A DNA stretch of 64,000 nucleotides from Butyrivibrio fibrisolvens 16/4 (GTDB lineage: Bacteria; Bacillota; Clostridia; Lachnospirales; Lachnospiraceae), in contig FP929036.1 of NCBI GenBank assembly GCA_000209815.1, positions 3,008,650 to 3,072,649 of the forward strand, read 5' to 3'. The notes below the pieces were generated by a model. That model did no database searches, had not been told where the DNA came from, and saw only the letters and a program-made list of their open reading frames with translations. Position numbers and translations under genes: made by a program. Positions within the stretch are counted from its first letter, which is position 1; each line of letters starts with the position of its first letter. This document shows positions 19,692 to 28,852 of the stretch, in pieces.

Positions 19692-19786
19692 TAAAAAACA
19701 CCTAGTTACGCTTTCAAGCCTCAGTATTGCTCCGTCGCGAGATTGGCTCCTTGAGCAACACTAAGAGCTTGATAGCTACTAGGTGT
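19692..19786 (-). terminator. Very long hairpin terminator of the leu-ilv-ser operon
   Basis: Arms 19698-19732 and 19753-19786 pair over about 30 positions around a 20-base GC-rich loop. On the minus strand the stem ends in GGTG followed by T6 (19692-19697), the mark of an intrinsic terminator. It is much longer than usual terminators (arms about 34 bases). Confidence 0.8.
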
Positions 19787-19807
19787 CTCTAAATCATTCT
19801 TATAATA

Positions 19808-21042
19808 TTATATACGGTGTATAAAAAGCCCACTGCGAAGCTTTGGCTCAAACCAAGTGGATTTTGGTGGCATTAGAAGTCCTGCATCAGCCACAGCAAA
19901 GAGCTCTTCTATGCTGGTTGGATACATGGCAAAGGCAACCTTGCAATCTGTTGCACATCTGCGCTCAAGCTCTTCCAGACCTCTGATTCCGCCAACGAAA
20001 TCGATTCTTGCATCTGTTTTAGGGTCCTCTATGCCAAGAAGTGGTTCTAAAACAAGATTTTGTAATAAAGAAACATCTAACCCTTCAACAGGGTCATCTA
20101 CAAGTAGCTCTGGCTTCACCTGACATAAATACCAGGTTCCCTCAAGAAGCATACTCCACTGTCCCTTTTTTGATGGTCTGATAGGAGAATCTGAGGTTTC
20201 AAGAATATCTACAATAGAATCAAGCTCCTCTAATAATTCCTCCGCAGCAAATCCATTTAAATCTTTTACAACTCTGTTGTAATCATAGATTTTAAGCTCT
20301 TCATCTGGGAATAAAACTGATAGAAAGAAATTAAAATCCTCCCGTCCAGTATATCCAGGATTTTCTGTTCTGCGCTTTAATCCTACTTTCACAGCACTGG
20401 CTGCACGATGGTGACCGTCAGCAATGTAAATGCTATTCATCTTGTCAAAAGCTGTGGTAATCAAGGCCTTATCCATCATCTTGTCAATTACCCAGCAGCG
20501 ATGTCTGATTCCATCCTCTGCAACAAAATCATATACAGGTTTACGGCTCTTAGTCTTTTCAACCACTCCGTTTATTGTAGGATCTGACTTGTAGGCTAAA
20601 AAAATTGGGCCTGTCTGAGCACTGCAGGTATCCACATGTCTTATTCTGTCCTGCTCCTTTTCAGCCCTTGTATTTTCGTGTTTTTGATTACCGATTTCTC
20701 GTAATCATCTATTGACGCACAGGCAACAATACCGGTCTGTGATCGTCCATCCATAGTAAGTTCATAGAGATAGAAGAAATCCTCATCATCCTGAATGAAT
20801 CGCCCCTCTTCTATCCACTGATTCAGCATCTGAGCTGCCTTGTTATAAACATCATCAGAGTACATATCTACATCAGGTGCAAACTGTGTCTCTGGTCTGT
20901 CAATCGCCAAGAAAGAGCCTGGCTGTTCTTTTACCTTCTCGTAGGCTTCCTGTCTGTTATAAACATCATAAGGAAGGGCTGCTATTGTAGCAGCCTCTTC
21001 CTTAGTTGGACGTATCGCCTTAAATGGTACTACTAGTGCCAT
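19808..21042 (-). CDS. DUF1015 family protein, possible phosphoserine/serine enzyme (frameshifted)
   Basis: Conserved protein of about 411 residues once the frame is joined at T5 20681-20685 (one extra A on the coding strand gives VIKKHENTRAEKEQDRIRH). The N-terminal part has FKAIRPTKEEAATIAALPYDV; the second half carries IADGHHRAASA (DGHHR at 20405-20419), close to the motif of ParB/sulfiredoxin-fold serine kinases such as SerK and SbnI. It ends the serC-serA operon, three bases after serA. No serB-type phosphatase gene is present in the window, so an involvement in interconverting phosphoserine and serine is a reasonable inference, not a known function. A terminator follows. Confidence 0.85.
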
Positions 21043-21044
21043 AT

Positions 21045-22208
21045 TTATTTAACCACCCTTACTTTTATTACTCCTTCTACCTTCTCGATTTCTGATACAA
21101 CTGAATCGCTAAGCTTTGAGCCTAAATCAAGGAGTGTATATGCATAGTCGCCACGGCTCTTGTTTGTCATATCATCTACGTTTACATTCTCGTTACTAAG
21201 AATAGTTGTAAAGCTGGCAATAAGACCTGCTTTGTTTTTGTGAAGAATAGCAACACGTGACTCTGCAGTACAGATTCCCATATCGCAGTCAGGATAGTTT
21301 ACAGAATGCGTAATATTTCCATTCTCCATGTAATCCATAACCTCTTTAACTGCCATAACTGCACAGTTATCCTCAGCCTCCTCTGTAGAAGCCCCAAGGT
21401 GTGGTGTACAAATAACTCCCTTTGCACCTGCTACAGTTGGGTTTGCAAAATCTGTAACGTAATGACGAACCTTTCCTGCCTCGATACCATCAAGAACAGC
21501 CTTCTCATCAACAAGAAGATCACGGGCGAAATTCAAAATAACAACACCCTTCTTCATTAGCTGTACAGCTTCTTTATTAATCATTCCCTTTGTATCGTCA
21601 AGAAGAGGTACGTGTACTGTAATAAAATCGCACTCTCTATAAATTTCTTCAACGTTAGTAACGTGCTTTACATTTCTAGAAAGATTCCAAGCAGCATTTA
21701 CAGAAATGTATGGATCATATCCAAGAACCTCCATACCTAGACGATTAGCATCATTTGCAACCTTTACACCGATTGCTCCAAGGCCAATAACTCCAAGCTT
21801 TTTGCCAGCAATCTCTGTACCAGCAAAGGCCTTCTTTGCCTTTTCAGCAGTCTTTCCAATGTTCTCGTCATCTTTGTTTTCAAGCACCCAATTGATACCG
21901 CCTACGATGTCTCGGCTTGCAAGAAGCATTCCTGCAAAAACAAGCTCCTTTACACCGTTTGCATTTGCACCAGGAGTGTTGAATACTACGATTCCTTCCT
22001 CTGCACACTTATCAAGTGGAATATTATTTACACCGGCACCAGCACGAGCAACGCAAGAAAGCTTGTCTCCAAGCTCGATATCGTGCATAGCAGCTGAACG
22101 AACTAAAACTGCATCTGCCTCACCGATAGTCTCAACCTTTTTATAATCTGTAGAGAAGAGCTCTAAGCCCTTATTAGAAATTGGATTTAAGCAATTAAAA
22201 GTAAACAT
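21045..22208 (-). CDS. serA: D-3-phosphoglycerate dehydrogenase
   Basis: First step of serine synthesis: oxidises 3-phosphoglycerate to 3-phosphohydroxypyruvate with NAD. The 387-residue protein has the 2-hydroxyacid dehydrogenase fold with NAD motif GVIGLGAIG, catalytic Arg in NFARDLLVDE, Glu, and His in CTPHLGASTEEAE, and a C-terminal ACT domain (about 315-387, KAGLIASFTTILSNENVNVDDM), which is where serine feedback usually acts. It lacks the intermediate domain of longer forms. The start at 22208 has an AGGGGGTG site. It lies 12 bases after serC. Confidence 0.96.
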   Translation of the reverse strand: MFTFNCLNPISNKGLELFSTDYKKVETIGEADAVLVRSAAMHDIELGDKLSCVARAGAGVNNIPLDKCAEEGIVVFNTPGANANGVKELVFAGMLLASRDIVGGINWVLENKDDENIGKTAEKAKKAFAGTEIAGKKLGVIGLGAIGVKVANDANRLGMEVLGYDPYISVNAAWNLSRNVKHVTNVEEIYRECDFITVHVPLLDDTKGMINKEAVQLMKKGVVILNFARDLLVDEKAVLDGIEAGKVRHYVTDFANPTVAGAKGVICTPHLGASTEEAEDNCAVMAVKEVMDYMENGNITHSVNYPDCDMGICTAESRVAILHKNKAGLIASFTTILSNENVNVDDMTNKSRGDYAYTLLDLGSKLSDSVVSEIEKVEGVIKVRVVK

Positions 22209-22220
22209 CTAAAGCACCCC

Positions 22221-23303
22221 CTACGCATTTTCTTCTTCAAACTTCTTCATAAACTCAACTAGCTTCTCAACGCCCTCGATTGGCATTGCATTGTAGATAG
22301 AAGCTCTCATACCACCAACAGTTCTGTGTCCCTTAAGGTTTACAAAACCAGCTTCTGTTGCTTCCTTTACAAACTTAGCATCAAGCTCTTCATTCCCTGT
22401 AACAAAAGGAACATTCATAAGTGAACGGTCCTCCTTTCTAACAGTTCCCTTGAAAAGCTTTGAAGAATCAAGGTAATCATATAAAATCTTAGCCTTCTTC
22501 TCGTTGATTTCTTTCATAGCAGAAAGACCGCCATTCTTAAGAAGCCACTTGAACACCTTGCCGCAGATGTAGATATCGTAGCAAGGAGGTGTATTGTAAA
22601 GACTGTCGTTATCTGCCTGTGTCTTGTACTTAAGCATTGTAGGTGTGCCAGGAAGAACATCATCACGAATAAGATCCTCACGGATGATTACGATAACCAT
22701 ACCTGCAGGGCCTACGTTCTTCTGAACACCACCATAGATAATACCGTACTTAGTAACATCAACTGGCTCAGAAAGGAAGCATGAACTAACGTCTGCAACC
22801 AAATCCTTCCCCTTTGTATTTGGAAGAGTTTTGAACTTTGTGCCGTAGATTGTGTTGTTCTCACAGATATATACATAATCCATATCATCTGTGATAGGAA
22901 GATCCGAGCAATCTGGAATATAGCTGAAAGTCTCATCTGCAGAGGATGCAAGCTCTACAGCCTCTCCATACATCTTTGCCTCCTGATATGCCTTCTTTGC
23001 CCACTGTCCAGTGATAATATAACCAGCCTTCTTATTCTTCATAAGGTTCATTGGAACTGCTGCAAACTGCTGGCTTGCTCCACCCTGAAGGAAAAGAACC
23101 TTGTAATTATCAGGGATGTTCATAAGAGTTCTGATATCAGCCTCAGCTTCCTTGATAATCTGATCGAATACCTTAGAACGGTGACTCATCTCCATAACAG
23201 ACATTCCACAGCCCTTATAATCAAGCATTTCATCTGCTGCTTCCTTAAGAACCTCCTCTGGTAAAACTGCTGGTCCTGCACTAAAATTGAAAACTCTACT
23301 CAT
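22221..23303 (-). CDS. serC: Phosphoserine aminotransferase
   Basis: Second step of serine synthesis: PLP-dependent transfer of the amino group from glutamate to 3-phosphohydroxypyruvate. The 360-residue protein begins with the family hallmark RVFNFSAGPAVLPEEVL and has FLQGGASQQFAAVPMNL, the PLP-binding aspartate in VADVSSCFLSEP, and the Schiff-base lysine in YGGVQKNVGPAG. It starts with ATG after AGGAGATTT, 14 bases after ilvB, within the leu-ilv-ser operon. Confidence 0.97.
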   Translation of the reverse strand: MSRVFNFSAGPAVLPEEVLKEAADEMLDYKGCGMSVMEMSHRSKVFDQIIKEAEADIRTLMNIPDNYKVLFLQGGASQQFAAVPMNLMKNKKAGYIITGQWAKKAYQEAKMYGEAVELASSADETFSYIPDCSDLPITDDMDYVYICENNTIYGTKFKTLPNTKGKDLVADVSSCFLSEPVDVTKYGIIYGGVQKNVGPAGMVIVIIREDLIRDDVLPGTPTMLKYKTQADNDSLYNTPPCYDIYICGKVFKWLLKNGGLSAMKEINEKKAKILYDYLDSSKLFKGTVRKEDRSLMNVPFVTGNEELDAKFVKEATEAGFVNLKGHRTVGGMRASIYNAMPIEGVEKLVEFMKKFEEENA

Positions 23304-23317
23304 TACACTAAATCTCC

Positions 23318-24988
23318 TTAATCTTCTTTGAAAAACTCGTCAATAGGTGCTCCCGGTGCAACCATTGGCCATACCTTGTCATCTGAATCAATGATACAGT
23401 CAATGAGCACAGGCTTCTCGGATCGAAGTGCCTCCGATAAGGCCTGACTATATTCTTCCTGAGTTGTTACTCTATAGCCAACAGCTCCCATAGCTTCTGC
23501 AAGCTTGACGTAATCTACCCCGTCATCAAGTACAGTAGCTGAATAGTGCTTGTTGTAGAATAATGTCTGCCACTGTCTAACCATTCCCAGCACGTGATTA
23601 TTCACAACAATTTCTATAATAGGCAACTTTTCCCTGCTGGCAGTTGCCATTTCATTCATATTCATTCTAAAGCAGCCATCACCTGCTATATTGATGACAG
23701 CCTTACTTGGATTTCCTGACTTGGCACCGATTGCAGCTCCCAGACCATATCCCATTGTTCCCAGTCCACCTGATGTAAGAAGCTGATGTGGCTTCTTGAA
23801 TTTATAGAACTGCGCAGCCCACATCTGATGCTGACCAACCTCAGTAGCGACAATAGCATCGCCCTTTGTCTGACGATAAGCCTCTGCAACAATAAATGGA
23901 CCTGAAAGTCCCTCAGCTGGAACTGTAAGTGGATATTTCTCTGCAAGCTCTTTTGTTTTCTTCATCCAAGCCTGATGTTCCTGCTGTTCAAGAATCTTAT
24001 TAATTCTAGAAAGAATCTCCTTAACATCACCAATAACAGCATGGTCTGTCATAATATTTTTATTAATCTCGGCTGGATCAACATCAAATTGGAGAATCTT
24101 TGCATTGCTTGCAAACTTCGCTGGATTTCCAAGAACTCTATCAGAAAATCTTGTTCCGATTGCAATAAGCAAGTCGCACTCTGATACACTAAGGTTTGAT
24201 GCCTTTGTGCCGTGCATTCCAAGCATACCAAGATATCTTTCATCTGTACCGTTGAATGCACCCTTACCCATAAGTGTGTCGCATACTGGGGCATCAACCA
24301 AATCAACAAATTTCTTTAAATCCTTTGATGCATTTGCAAGTACTGCTCCACCACCAACAAAAATTACTGGCTTCTTTGATTTTTTAATAAGCTTTACAGC
24401 ATCATTTAAAGCTTCCTCTGTTATGCTCTTTTTTACCCTTCCTGCAGGAATAGGTTTCATTGGCATATATTCACATTTATTAGTAGGAGCAGTAACATCC
24501 TTTGGAACATCGATAAGTACAGGGCCTGGACGTCCACTTTTAGCAAGAAGAAATGCTCTGCGGATTGTATCAGCCAAATCCTTTACATCCTTAACGATGA
24601 AATTATGCTTTGTAATTGGCATTGTGATGCCTGCAATATCAATTTCCTGGAAGGAATCCTTTCCAAGAAGAGGAAGTGTAACATTGCAAGTAAGGGCAAC
24701 AAGTGGAACTGAATCCATATGCGCTGTGGCTATACCTGTAACAAGGTTTGTGGCACCTGGGCCGCTAGTTGCAAAGCACACGCCCACCTTACCTGTTGAG
24801 CGGGCATAGCCATCTGCAGCGTGGGCCGCACCCTGCTCATGGCTTGTAAGCACGTGATGAATCTCATCCTTATGCTTATAAAGCTCATCATATAAATTCA
24901 GGATTGCACCACCTGGATAACCAAATACGGTGTCGACTCCCTGCTCTTTCAAACATTCAATAATTATTTCTGAACCACTTAATAACAT
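23318..24988 (-). CDS. ilvB: Acetolactate synthase, large (catalytic) subunit
   Basis: ThDP-dependent condensation of two pyruvates to acetolactate (valine/leucine), or pyruvate with 2-oxobutyrate (isoleucine). The 556-residue protein has the ThDP glutamate region FGYPGGAILNLYDEL, SGPGATNLVTGIATA, the FAD-binding middle domain, and the C-terminal ThDP motif GDGCFRMNMNEMATA to VVNN. Its ribosome binding site GGAGG lies in the last codons of ilvD. No small regulatory subunit gene (ilvN/ilvH) is beside it; it must be elsewhere or absent. Confidence 0.95.
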   Translation of the reverse strand: MLLSGSEIIIECLKEQGVDTVFGYPGGAILNLYDELYKHKDEIHHVLTSHEQGAAHAADGYARSTGKVGVCFATSGPGATNLVTGIATAHMDSVPLVALTCNVTLPLLGKDSFQEIDIAGITMPITKHNFIVKDVKDLADTIRRAFLLAKSGRPGPVLIDVPKDVTAPTNKCEYMPMKPIPAGRVKKSITEEALNDAVKLIKKSKKPVIFVGGGAVLANASKDLKKFVDLVDAPVCDTLMGKGAFNGTDERYLGMLGMHGTKASNLSVSECDLLIAIGTRFSDRVLGNPAKFASNAKILQFDVDPAEINKNIMTDHAVIGDVKEILSRINKILEQQEHQAWMKKTKELAEKYPLTVPAEGLSGPFIVAEAYRQTKGDAIVATEVGQHQMWAAQFYKFKKPHQLLTSGGLGTMGYGLGAAIGAKSGNPSKAVINIAGDGCFRMNMNEMATASREKLPIIEIVVNNHVLGMVRQWQTLFYNKHYSATVLDDGVDYVKLAEAMGAVGYRVTTQEEYSQALSEALRSEKPVLIDCIIDSDDKVWPMVAPGAPIDEFFKED

Positions 24989-24990
24989 TA

Positions 24991-26661
24991 TTAAACCTCC
25001 GGTGTCTGAAGTATCGCTCCTCTATTTCCTGATGTAACCTGCGCAGCATATCGACGTAGGTAGCCTGTGGTAACCTTAGGCTCACGTGGCTGCCACTTTG
25101 CTTTACGTTTAGCAAGCTCTTCGTCGCTTACCTTTAGTGTCATGGTGTAATTTGGAATATCGATGGCGATAATGTCGCCCTCTTCCACAAGTGCGATTGG
25201 TCCGCCTACGGCTGCTTCTGGGGAAACATGTCCGATGGAAGCTCCACGGCTAGCTCCTGAGAATCGTCCATCTGTAATGAGAGCAACCGATGAGCCAAGT
25301 CCCATACCAGCAATAGCTGATGTAGGATTGAGCATCTCTCTCATACCAGGGCCGCCCTTTGGTCCTTCGTAACGGATAACTACCACATCACCCTCTACGA
25401 TTTTGCCACCCTTAATAGCTTCGATAGCATCTTCTTCTGAGTCAAATACTCTTGCTGGACCTTCGTGTACAAGCATCTCTGGCACTACAGCGCTTCGTTT
25501 TACAACTGAACCATCTGGTGCAAGATTTCCCTTAAGAACTGCAAGTCCACCAGTCTTTGTATATGGATTGTCCACAGGTCTGATAACCTCTGGATTTCTA
25601 TTTACTGCATTTTTAATATTTTCTCCAACTGTCTTTCCAGTAACTGTCATGCAATCTGTGTTAAGTAATCCGATGTCTGCAAGTTCCTTCATAACAGCCC
25701 ATACACCGCCTGCCTCATTAAGGTCTTCCATATATGTAGGACCTGCTGGTGCAAGATGGCAAAGGTTTGGAGTCTTTTCTGAAATAGGATTTGCAAACTC
25801 AATATCAAAGTCAAAGCCAATCTCATGAGCAATTGCTGGGAGATGAAGCATTGAGTTTGTTGAGCATCCAAGGGCCATATCAACTGTAAGAGCATTAAGG
25901 ATTGCATCCTTTGTCATAATCTGACGAGCTGTGATGCCCTTATTATACATATCCATAACAGCGTAACCAGCGTGCTTTGCAAGACGGATTCTTTCTGAGT
26001 AAACTGCTGGGATTGTACCATTTCCTCTAAGTCCCATTCCAAGTGCCTCTGTAAGGCAATTCATAGAATTAGCTGTGTACATACCTGAGCAGCTTCCACA
26101 TGTAGGACAAACATTTTCTACGTAGTTTTCTACATCCTCTTCTGTCATTGTGCCAGCTGCATAAGCACCAACTGCCTCAAACATAGAAGAAAGGGAGCGC
26201 TTCTGACCGCCTACATGTCCTGCAAGCATTGGGCCGCCTGATACGAAAACTGTAGGAAGGTCAAGTCTTGCTGCTGCCATCAAAAGTCCTGGCACATTCT
26301 TATCACAGTTTGGAACCATAACAAGGGCATCAAACTGATGGGCAAGTGCCATACACTCTGTTGAATCTGCAATCAAATCTCTAGTTACAAGGGAATATTT
26401 CATTCCGATGTGTCCCATTGCAATACCATCACATACAGCAATGGCTGGGAACACTACTGGAACACCGCCAGCCTCGGCTACGCCTAGCTTTACGGCGTCC
26501 ACGATTTTATCAATATTCATATGACCTGGTACTATCTCGTTGTACGAGGATACGATACCAACCATAGGCTTTTTCATTTCTTCTGGTGTAAATCCCAGTG
26601 CATTAAACAAGGAACGGGCTGGTGCCTGCTGCATACCAGCTCTAGCATTGTCACTTCTCAT
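24991..26661 (-). CDS. ilvD: Dihydroxy-acid dehydratase
   Basis: Iron-sulfur dehydratase converting 2,3-dihydroxyisovalerate (or the methylvalerate) to the 2-oxo acid. The 556-residue protein has the cluster-linked cysteines in [26 protein letters not shown] and [10 protein letters not shown], and [20 protein letters not shown]. It begins at ATG after AGGAGGAG, 17 bases after leuB. As an oxygen-sensitive Fe-S enzyme it fits an anaerobe. ilvC, which makes its substrate, is not in the window. Confidence 0.97.
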   Translation of the reverse strand: MRSDNARAGMQQAPARSLFNALGFTPEEMKKPMVGIVSSYNEIVPGHMNIDKIVDAVKLGVAEAGGVPVVFPAIAVCDGIAMGHIGMKYSLVTRDLIADSTECMALAHQFDALVMVPNCDKNVPGLLMAAARLDLPTVFVSGGPMLAGHVGGQKRSLSSMFEAVGAYAAGTMTEEDVENYVENVCPTCGSCSGMYTANSMNCLTEALGMGLRGNGTIPAVYSERIRLAKHAGYAVMDMYNKGITARQIMTKDAILNALTVDMALGCSTNSMLHLPAIAHEIGFDFDIEFANPISEKTPNLCHLAPAGPTYMEDLNEAGGVWAVMKELADIGLLNTDCMTVTGKTVGENIKNAVNRNPEVIRPVDNPYTKTGGLAVLKGNLAPDGSVVKRSAVVPEMLVHEGPARVFDSEEDAIEAIKGGKIVEGDVVVIRYEGPKGGPGMREMLNPTSAIAGMGLGSSVALITDGRFSGASRGASIGHVSPEAAVGGPIALVEEGDIIAIDIPNYTMTLKVSDEELAKRKAKWQPREPKVTTGYLRRYAAQVTSGNRGAILQTPEV

Positions 26662-26678
26662 TATTGACTCCTCCTAAT

Positions 26679-27770
26679 CTATAAACGTTCTACGATTAAA
26701 TCGCCCATTTCGGAAGTTCCGACCTGCTTTACGGTGCTGCCGTCGCGAGGCATAATGTCGATTGTACGGTAGCCATCCTTAAGTACCTGCTTTACAGCGG
26801 CTTCGATGGAATCAGCCTCTGCATCAAGGTCGAAGCTGTAGCGAAGCATCATAGCTGCCGAAAGTATAGTAGCAATTGGATTTGCGATGCCTTTTCCTGC
26901 AATGTCTGGTGCACTGCCGCCTGATGGCTCATAAAGTCCGAACTTTGTATCATTAAGTGATGCAGATGAAAGCATGCCGATGGAACCGGTAACCATAGAT
27001 GCTTCATCGCTCAAAATATCTCCAAACATGTTCTCAGTAAGAATAACATCAAACTGACGTGGATCCTTCACTAGCTGCATAGCACAGTTATCTACAAGCA
27101 TGTGCTCGTACTGTACCTCTGGATAATCCTTAGCAACCTCTTCCACTATTTTGCGCCACAATCTGGAGCTGTCTAAAACGTTTGCCTTATCAACTGAAGT
27201 AACCTTCTTGCGACGTTTCATAGCAATATCAAAGCCTCGCTTTGCGATACGACGAATTTCTGACTCGCTATAGGTAAGGCTGTCACGGGCAACAAACTGT
27301 CCATCCTCTTCTTTTGTGGAACGTTCACCAAAATACAGGCCACCTGTAAGCTCACGCATAATCATCATATCGAAGCCATCACCGATGATGTCATCTCTAA
27401 GTGGACAGGCCTCTTTCAATTCTTCATATAAGTATGCTGGTCGCAGATTTGCGAAAAGATTAAGACTCTTTCTAAGCTTCAATAGTCCTGCCTCAGGACG
27501 TTTATCTGCTGGAAGCTTGTACCAAGGACTGGTAGAGGTGTTGCCACCAATAGAACCCATTAGAACTGCATCAGATGCCAAAGCCGCTTTTATCGCCTCA
27601 TCTGTGAGAGGCTCGCCGCAGGCATCAATTGAACACCCACCCATAAGTATTTCGGTGTAGTTGAACTTATGTCCAAATTTATCACCAATAGCATCAAGAA
27701 CTTTTACAGCCTCTGTGACAATTTCTGGACCAATTCCGTCTCCTCTAATTACGCCAACATTGTAATTCAT
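26679..27770 (-). CDS. leuB: 3-isopropylmalate dehydrogenase
   Basis: NAD-dependent oxidative decarboxylation of 3-isopropylmalate in leucine synthesis. The 363-residue protein carries GDGIGPEIV, the substrate-binding arginines (LRKSLNLFANLRP, MIMRELTGGLYFG), Lys in RKKVTSVDKANVL, and metal-binding aspartates in NMFGDILSDEAS. Two ATGs are six bases apart; the second (27770) has AAGGA with correct spacing. It is the first gene of the leuB-ilvD-ilvB-serC-serA-DUF1015 operon; leuA, leuC and leuD are not next to it. A CodY-like sequence lies just upstream. Confidence 0.96.
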   Translation of the reverse strand: MNYNVGVIRGDGIGPEIVTEAVKVLDAIGDKFGHKFNYTEILMGGCSIDACGEPLTDEAIKAALASDAVLMGSIGGNTSTSPWYKLPADKRPEAGLLKLRKSLNLFANLRPAYLYEELKEACPLRDDIIGDGFDMMIMRELTGGLYFGERSTKEEDGQFVARDSLTYSESEIRRIAKRGFDIAMKRRKKVTSVDKANVLDSSRLWRKIVEEVAKDYPEVQYEHMLVDNCAMQLVKDPRQFDVILTENMFGDILSDEASMVTGSIGMLSSASLNDTKFGLYEPSGGSAPDIAGKGIANPIATILSAAMMLRYSFDLDAEADSIEAAVKQVLKDGYRTIDIMPRDGSTVKQVGTSEMGDLIVERL

Positions 27771-27793
27771 AAGCATTCCTTCCCATATGTATC

Positions 27794-27808
27794 AGAATTC
27801 TGAAAATA
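27794..27808. promoter_or_regulatory. CodY-like box upstream of leuB
   Basis: AGAATTCTGAAAATA matches 11 of 15 positions of the CodY consensus AATTTTCWGAAAATT, including the central CTGAAAAT. It lies 24 bases before the leuB start. CodY controls ilv-leu operons in many Firmicutes, but the match is imperfect and no codY gene is seen here. No T-box signature was found in this leader. Confidence 0.3.
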
Positions 27809-27984
27809 TCACCTGATAAACTAAGTTTCAAGGCCTTTTGCCAAATGCTGATACACTTTCTACTAATACTCGATATTAGTAATTTTGTTTTTAACATTTT
27901 AGTACACTAAAGCGTGAAATTCAAGGTAACAAAGAACTTTTTAACAACTTTGACAAATTGCCCCAAATACTTCTAAAATACATA

Positions 27985-28005
27985 GTAGAGTTTAGTAAAC
28001 TTTAC
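27985..28005. promoter_or_regulatory. Inverted repeat between leuB and birA
   Basis: A 21-base palindrome with 10-base arms (9 of 10 matched: GTAGAGTTTA and TAAACTTTAC around one G) lies 30 bases upstream of the birA start, in the divergent leuB-birA gap. It is a plausible operator. It does not resemble the BirA operator at 37051. The rest of the 257-base gap is AT-rich with a short ACTAATA/TATTAGT hairpin and no recognised element. Confidence 0.35.
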
Positions 28006-28034
28006 TACTTTAAAGTAAAAACAAGGGAGTAATT

Positions 28035-28829
28035 ATGACTTCAAAAGAAAAGGTACTTGAATATCTAGAATCCAATAAAGAAACATATATATCTGGCGAA
28101 GCCATAGCTTCAAATCTCGGACTTTCAAGAAATGCTATTTGGAAGGCTATCAATGAGCTTCGCAAGGCTGGATATGCTATAGACGCTGTTAGCAATAAAG
28201 GTTATAAGCTTGCTGATAACAACGATATTTTGTCTGCAGCTGGAATTATTTCTTATTTAGATGATTCACTTAAGGATTTTTATCAGAGTGGCGATGATTT
28301 GATTCGTATATACGATAACACTACATCTACAAACAGATTAGCAAAAGAGGCTGCCATTGCAGGTGCTGTGCACGGCACAGTTATCATAGCCAAAGAACAG
28401 ACCGCAGGTCGTGGCAGAAAGGATCACTCCTTCTATTCTCCTGAAGGCGGTCTTTATATGAGCATCCTTTTAAAGCCAGCGCACCTATCTACTTTAGAGC
28501 CAGATGCTATTACTACATTGACTGGTAATGCAGTTTGCGATGCTATTGAAACCTTAGTAGGTGTGCGTCCAAGAATCAAGCCAATCAATGATTTATTTAT
28601 AGACGATAAGAAAATCTGCGGTATTCTTACAGAAGCTGGAACAGAATTTGAAACTGGAGATGTTCAGTGGATTGTCGTAGGAATCGGCATCAATTTTGAT
28701 TCAGATATTTCTGCCTTTCCTGCAGACATCAAAAAAACTGCCACCAGCCTTTTTGCTCCTGGTAAAAGTACCATCACAAAAAATCAGCTGGCAGCAGTGA
28801 TAATGAACAAAATTGTCAACTATACTTAG
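28035..28829 (+). CDS. birA: Biotin operon repressor / biotin-protein ligase, C-terminally short
   Basis: Bifunctional protein: activates biotin to biotinyl-AMP, transfers it to carboxylase carriers, and represses biotin genes. The 264 residues contain an N-terminal winged helix (about 1-60, LGLSRNAIWKAINELRKAGY) and the ligase core with TSTNRLAKE, the biotinyl-AMP loop GRGRKDHSF and GIGINFDSD. The family is normally about 320-330 residues. Here the protein stops at NKIVNYT, so the C-terminal SH3-like domain of about 55-60 residues is missing, and no frame downstream continues it. The last codons lie inside a perfect 14-base inverted repeat. The start follows AAGGGAG. The regulator function is supported by the operator at bioB/bioY; ligase activity is doubtful. 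Confidence 0.88.
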   Translation: MTSKEKVLEYLESNKETYISGEAIASNLGLSRNAIWKAINELRKAGYAIDAVSNKGYKLADNNDILSAAGIISYLDDSLKDFYQSGDDLIRIYDNTTSTNRLAKEAAIAGAVHGTVIIAKEQTAGRGRKDHSFYSPEGGLYMSILLKPAHLSTLEPDAITTLTGNAVCDAIETLVGVRPRIKPINDLFIDDKKICGILTEAGTEFETGDVQWIVVGIGINFDSDISAFPADIKKTATSLFAPGKSTITKNQLAAVIMNKIVNYT

Positions 28830-28840
28830 TTGACAATTTT
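28809..28840. repeat. Perfect 14-bp inverted repeat at the end of birA
   Basis: AAAATTGTCAACTA and TAGTTGACAATTTT flank a 4-base loop, overlapping the birA stop codon, between convergent genes. It can act as a bidirectional terminator. Each arm contains AATTGTCAAC/GTTGACAATT, the same ten bases as the half-sites of the BirA operator at 37051-37088, but spaced by 8 instead of 16 bases. Confidence 0.75.
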
Positions 28841-28852
28841 ATAACCCTCTGG

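Noticed and set aside
27780-27960. Possible leucine-rich leader peptide before leuB
   Set aside because: A short frame with several Leu and Ile codons exists, but it has no ribosome binding site and no terminator/antiterminator pair follows, so an attenuator cannot be supported. No T-box sequence was seen either.
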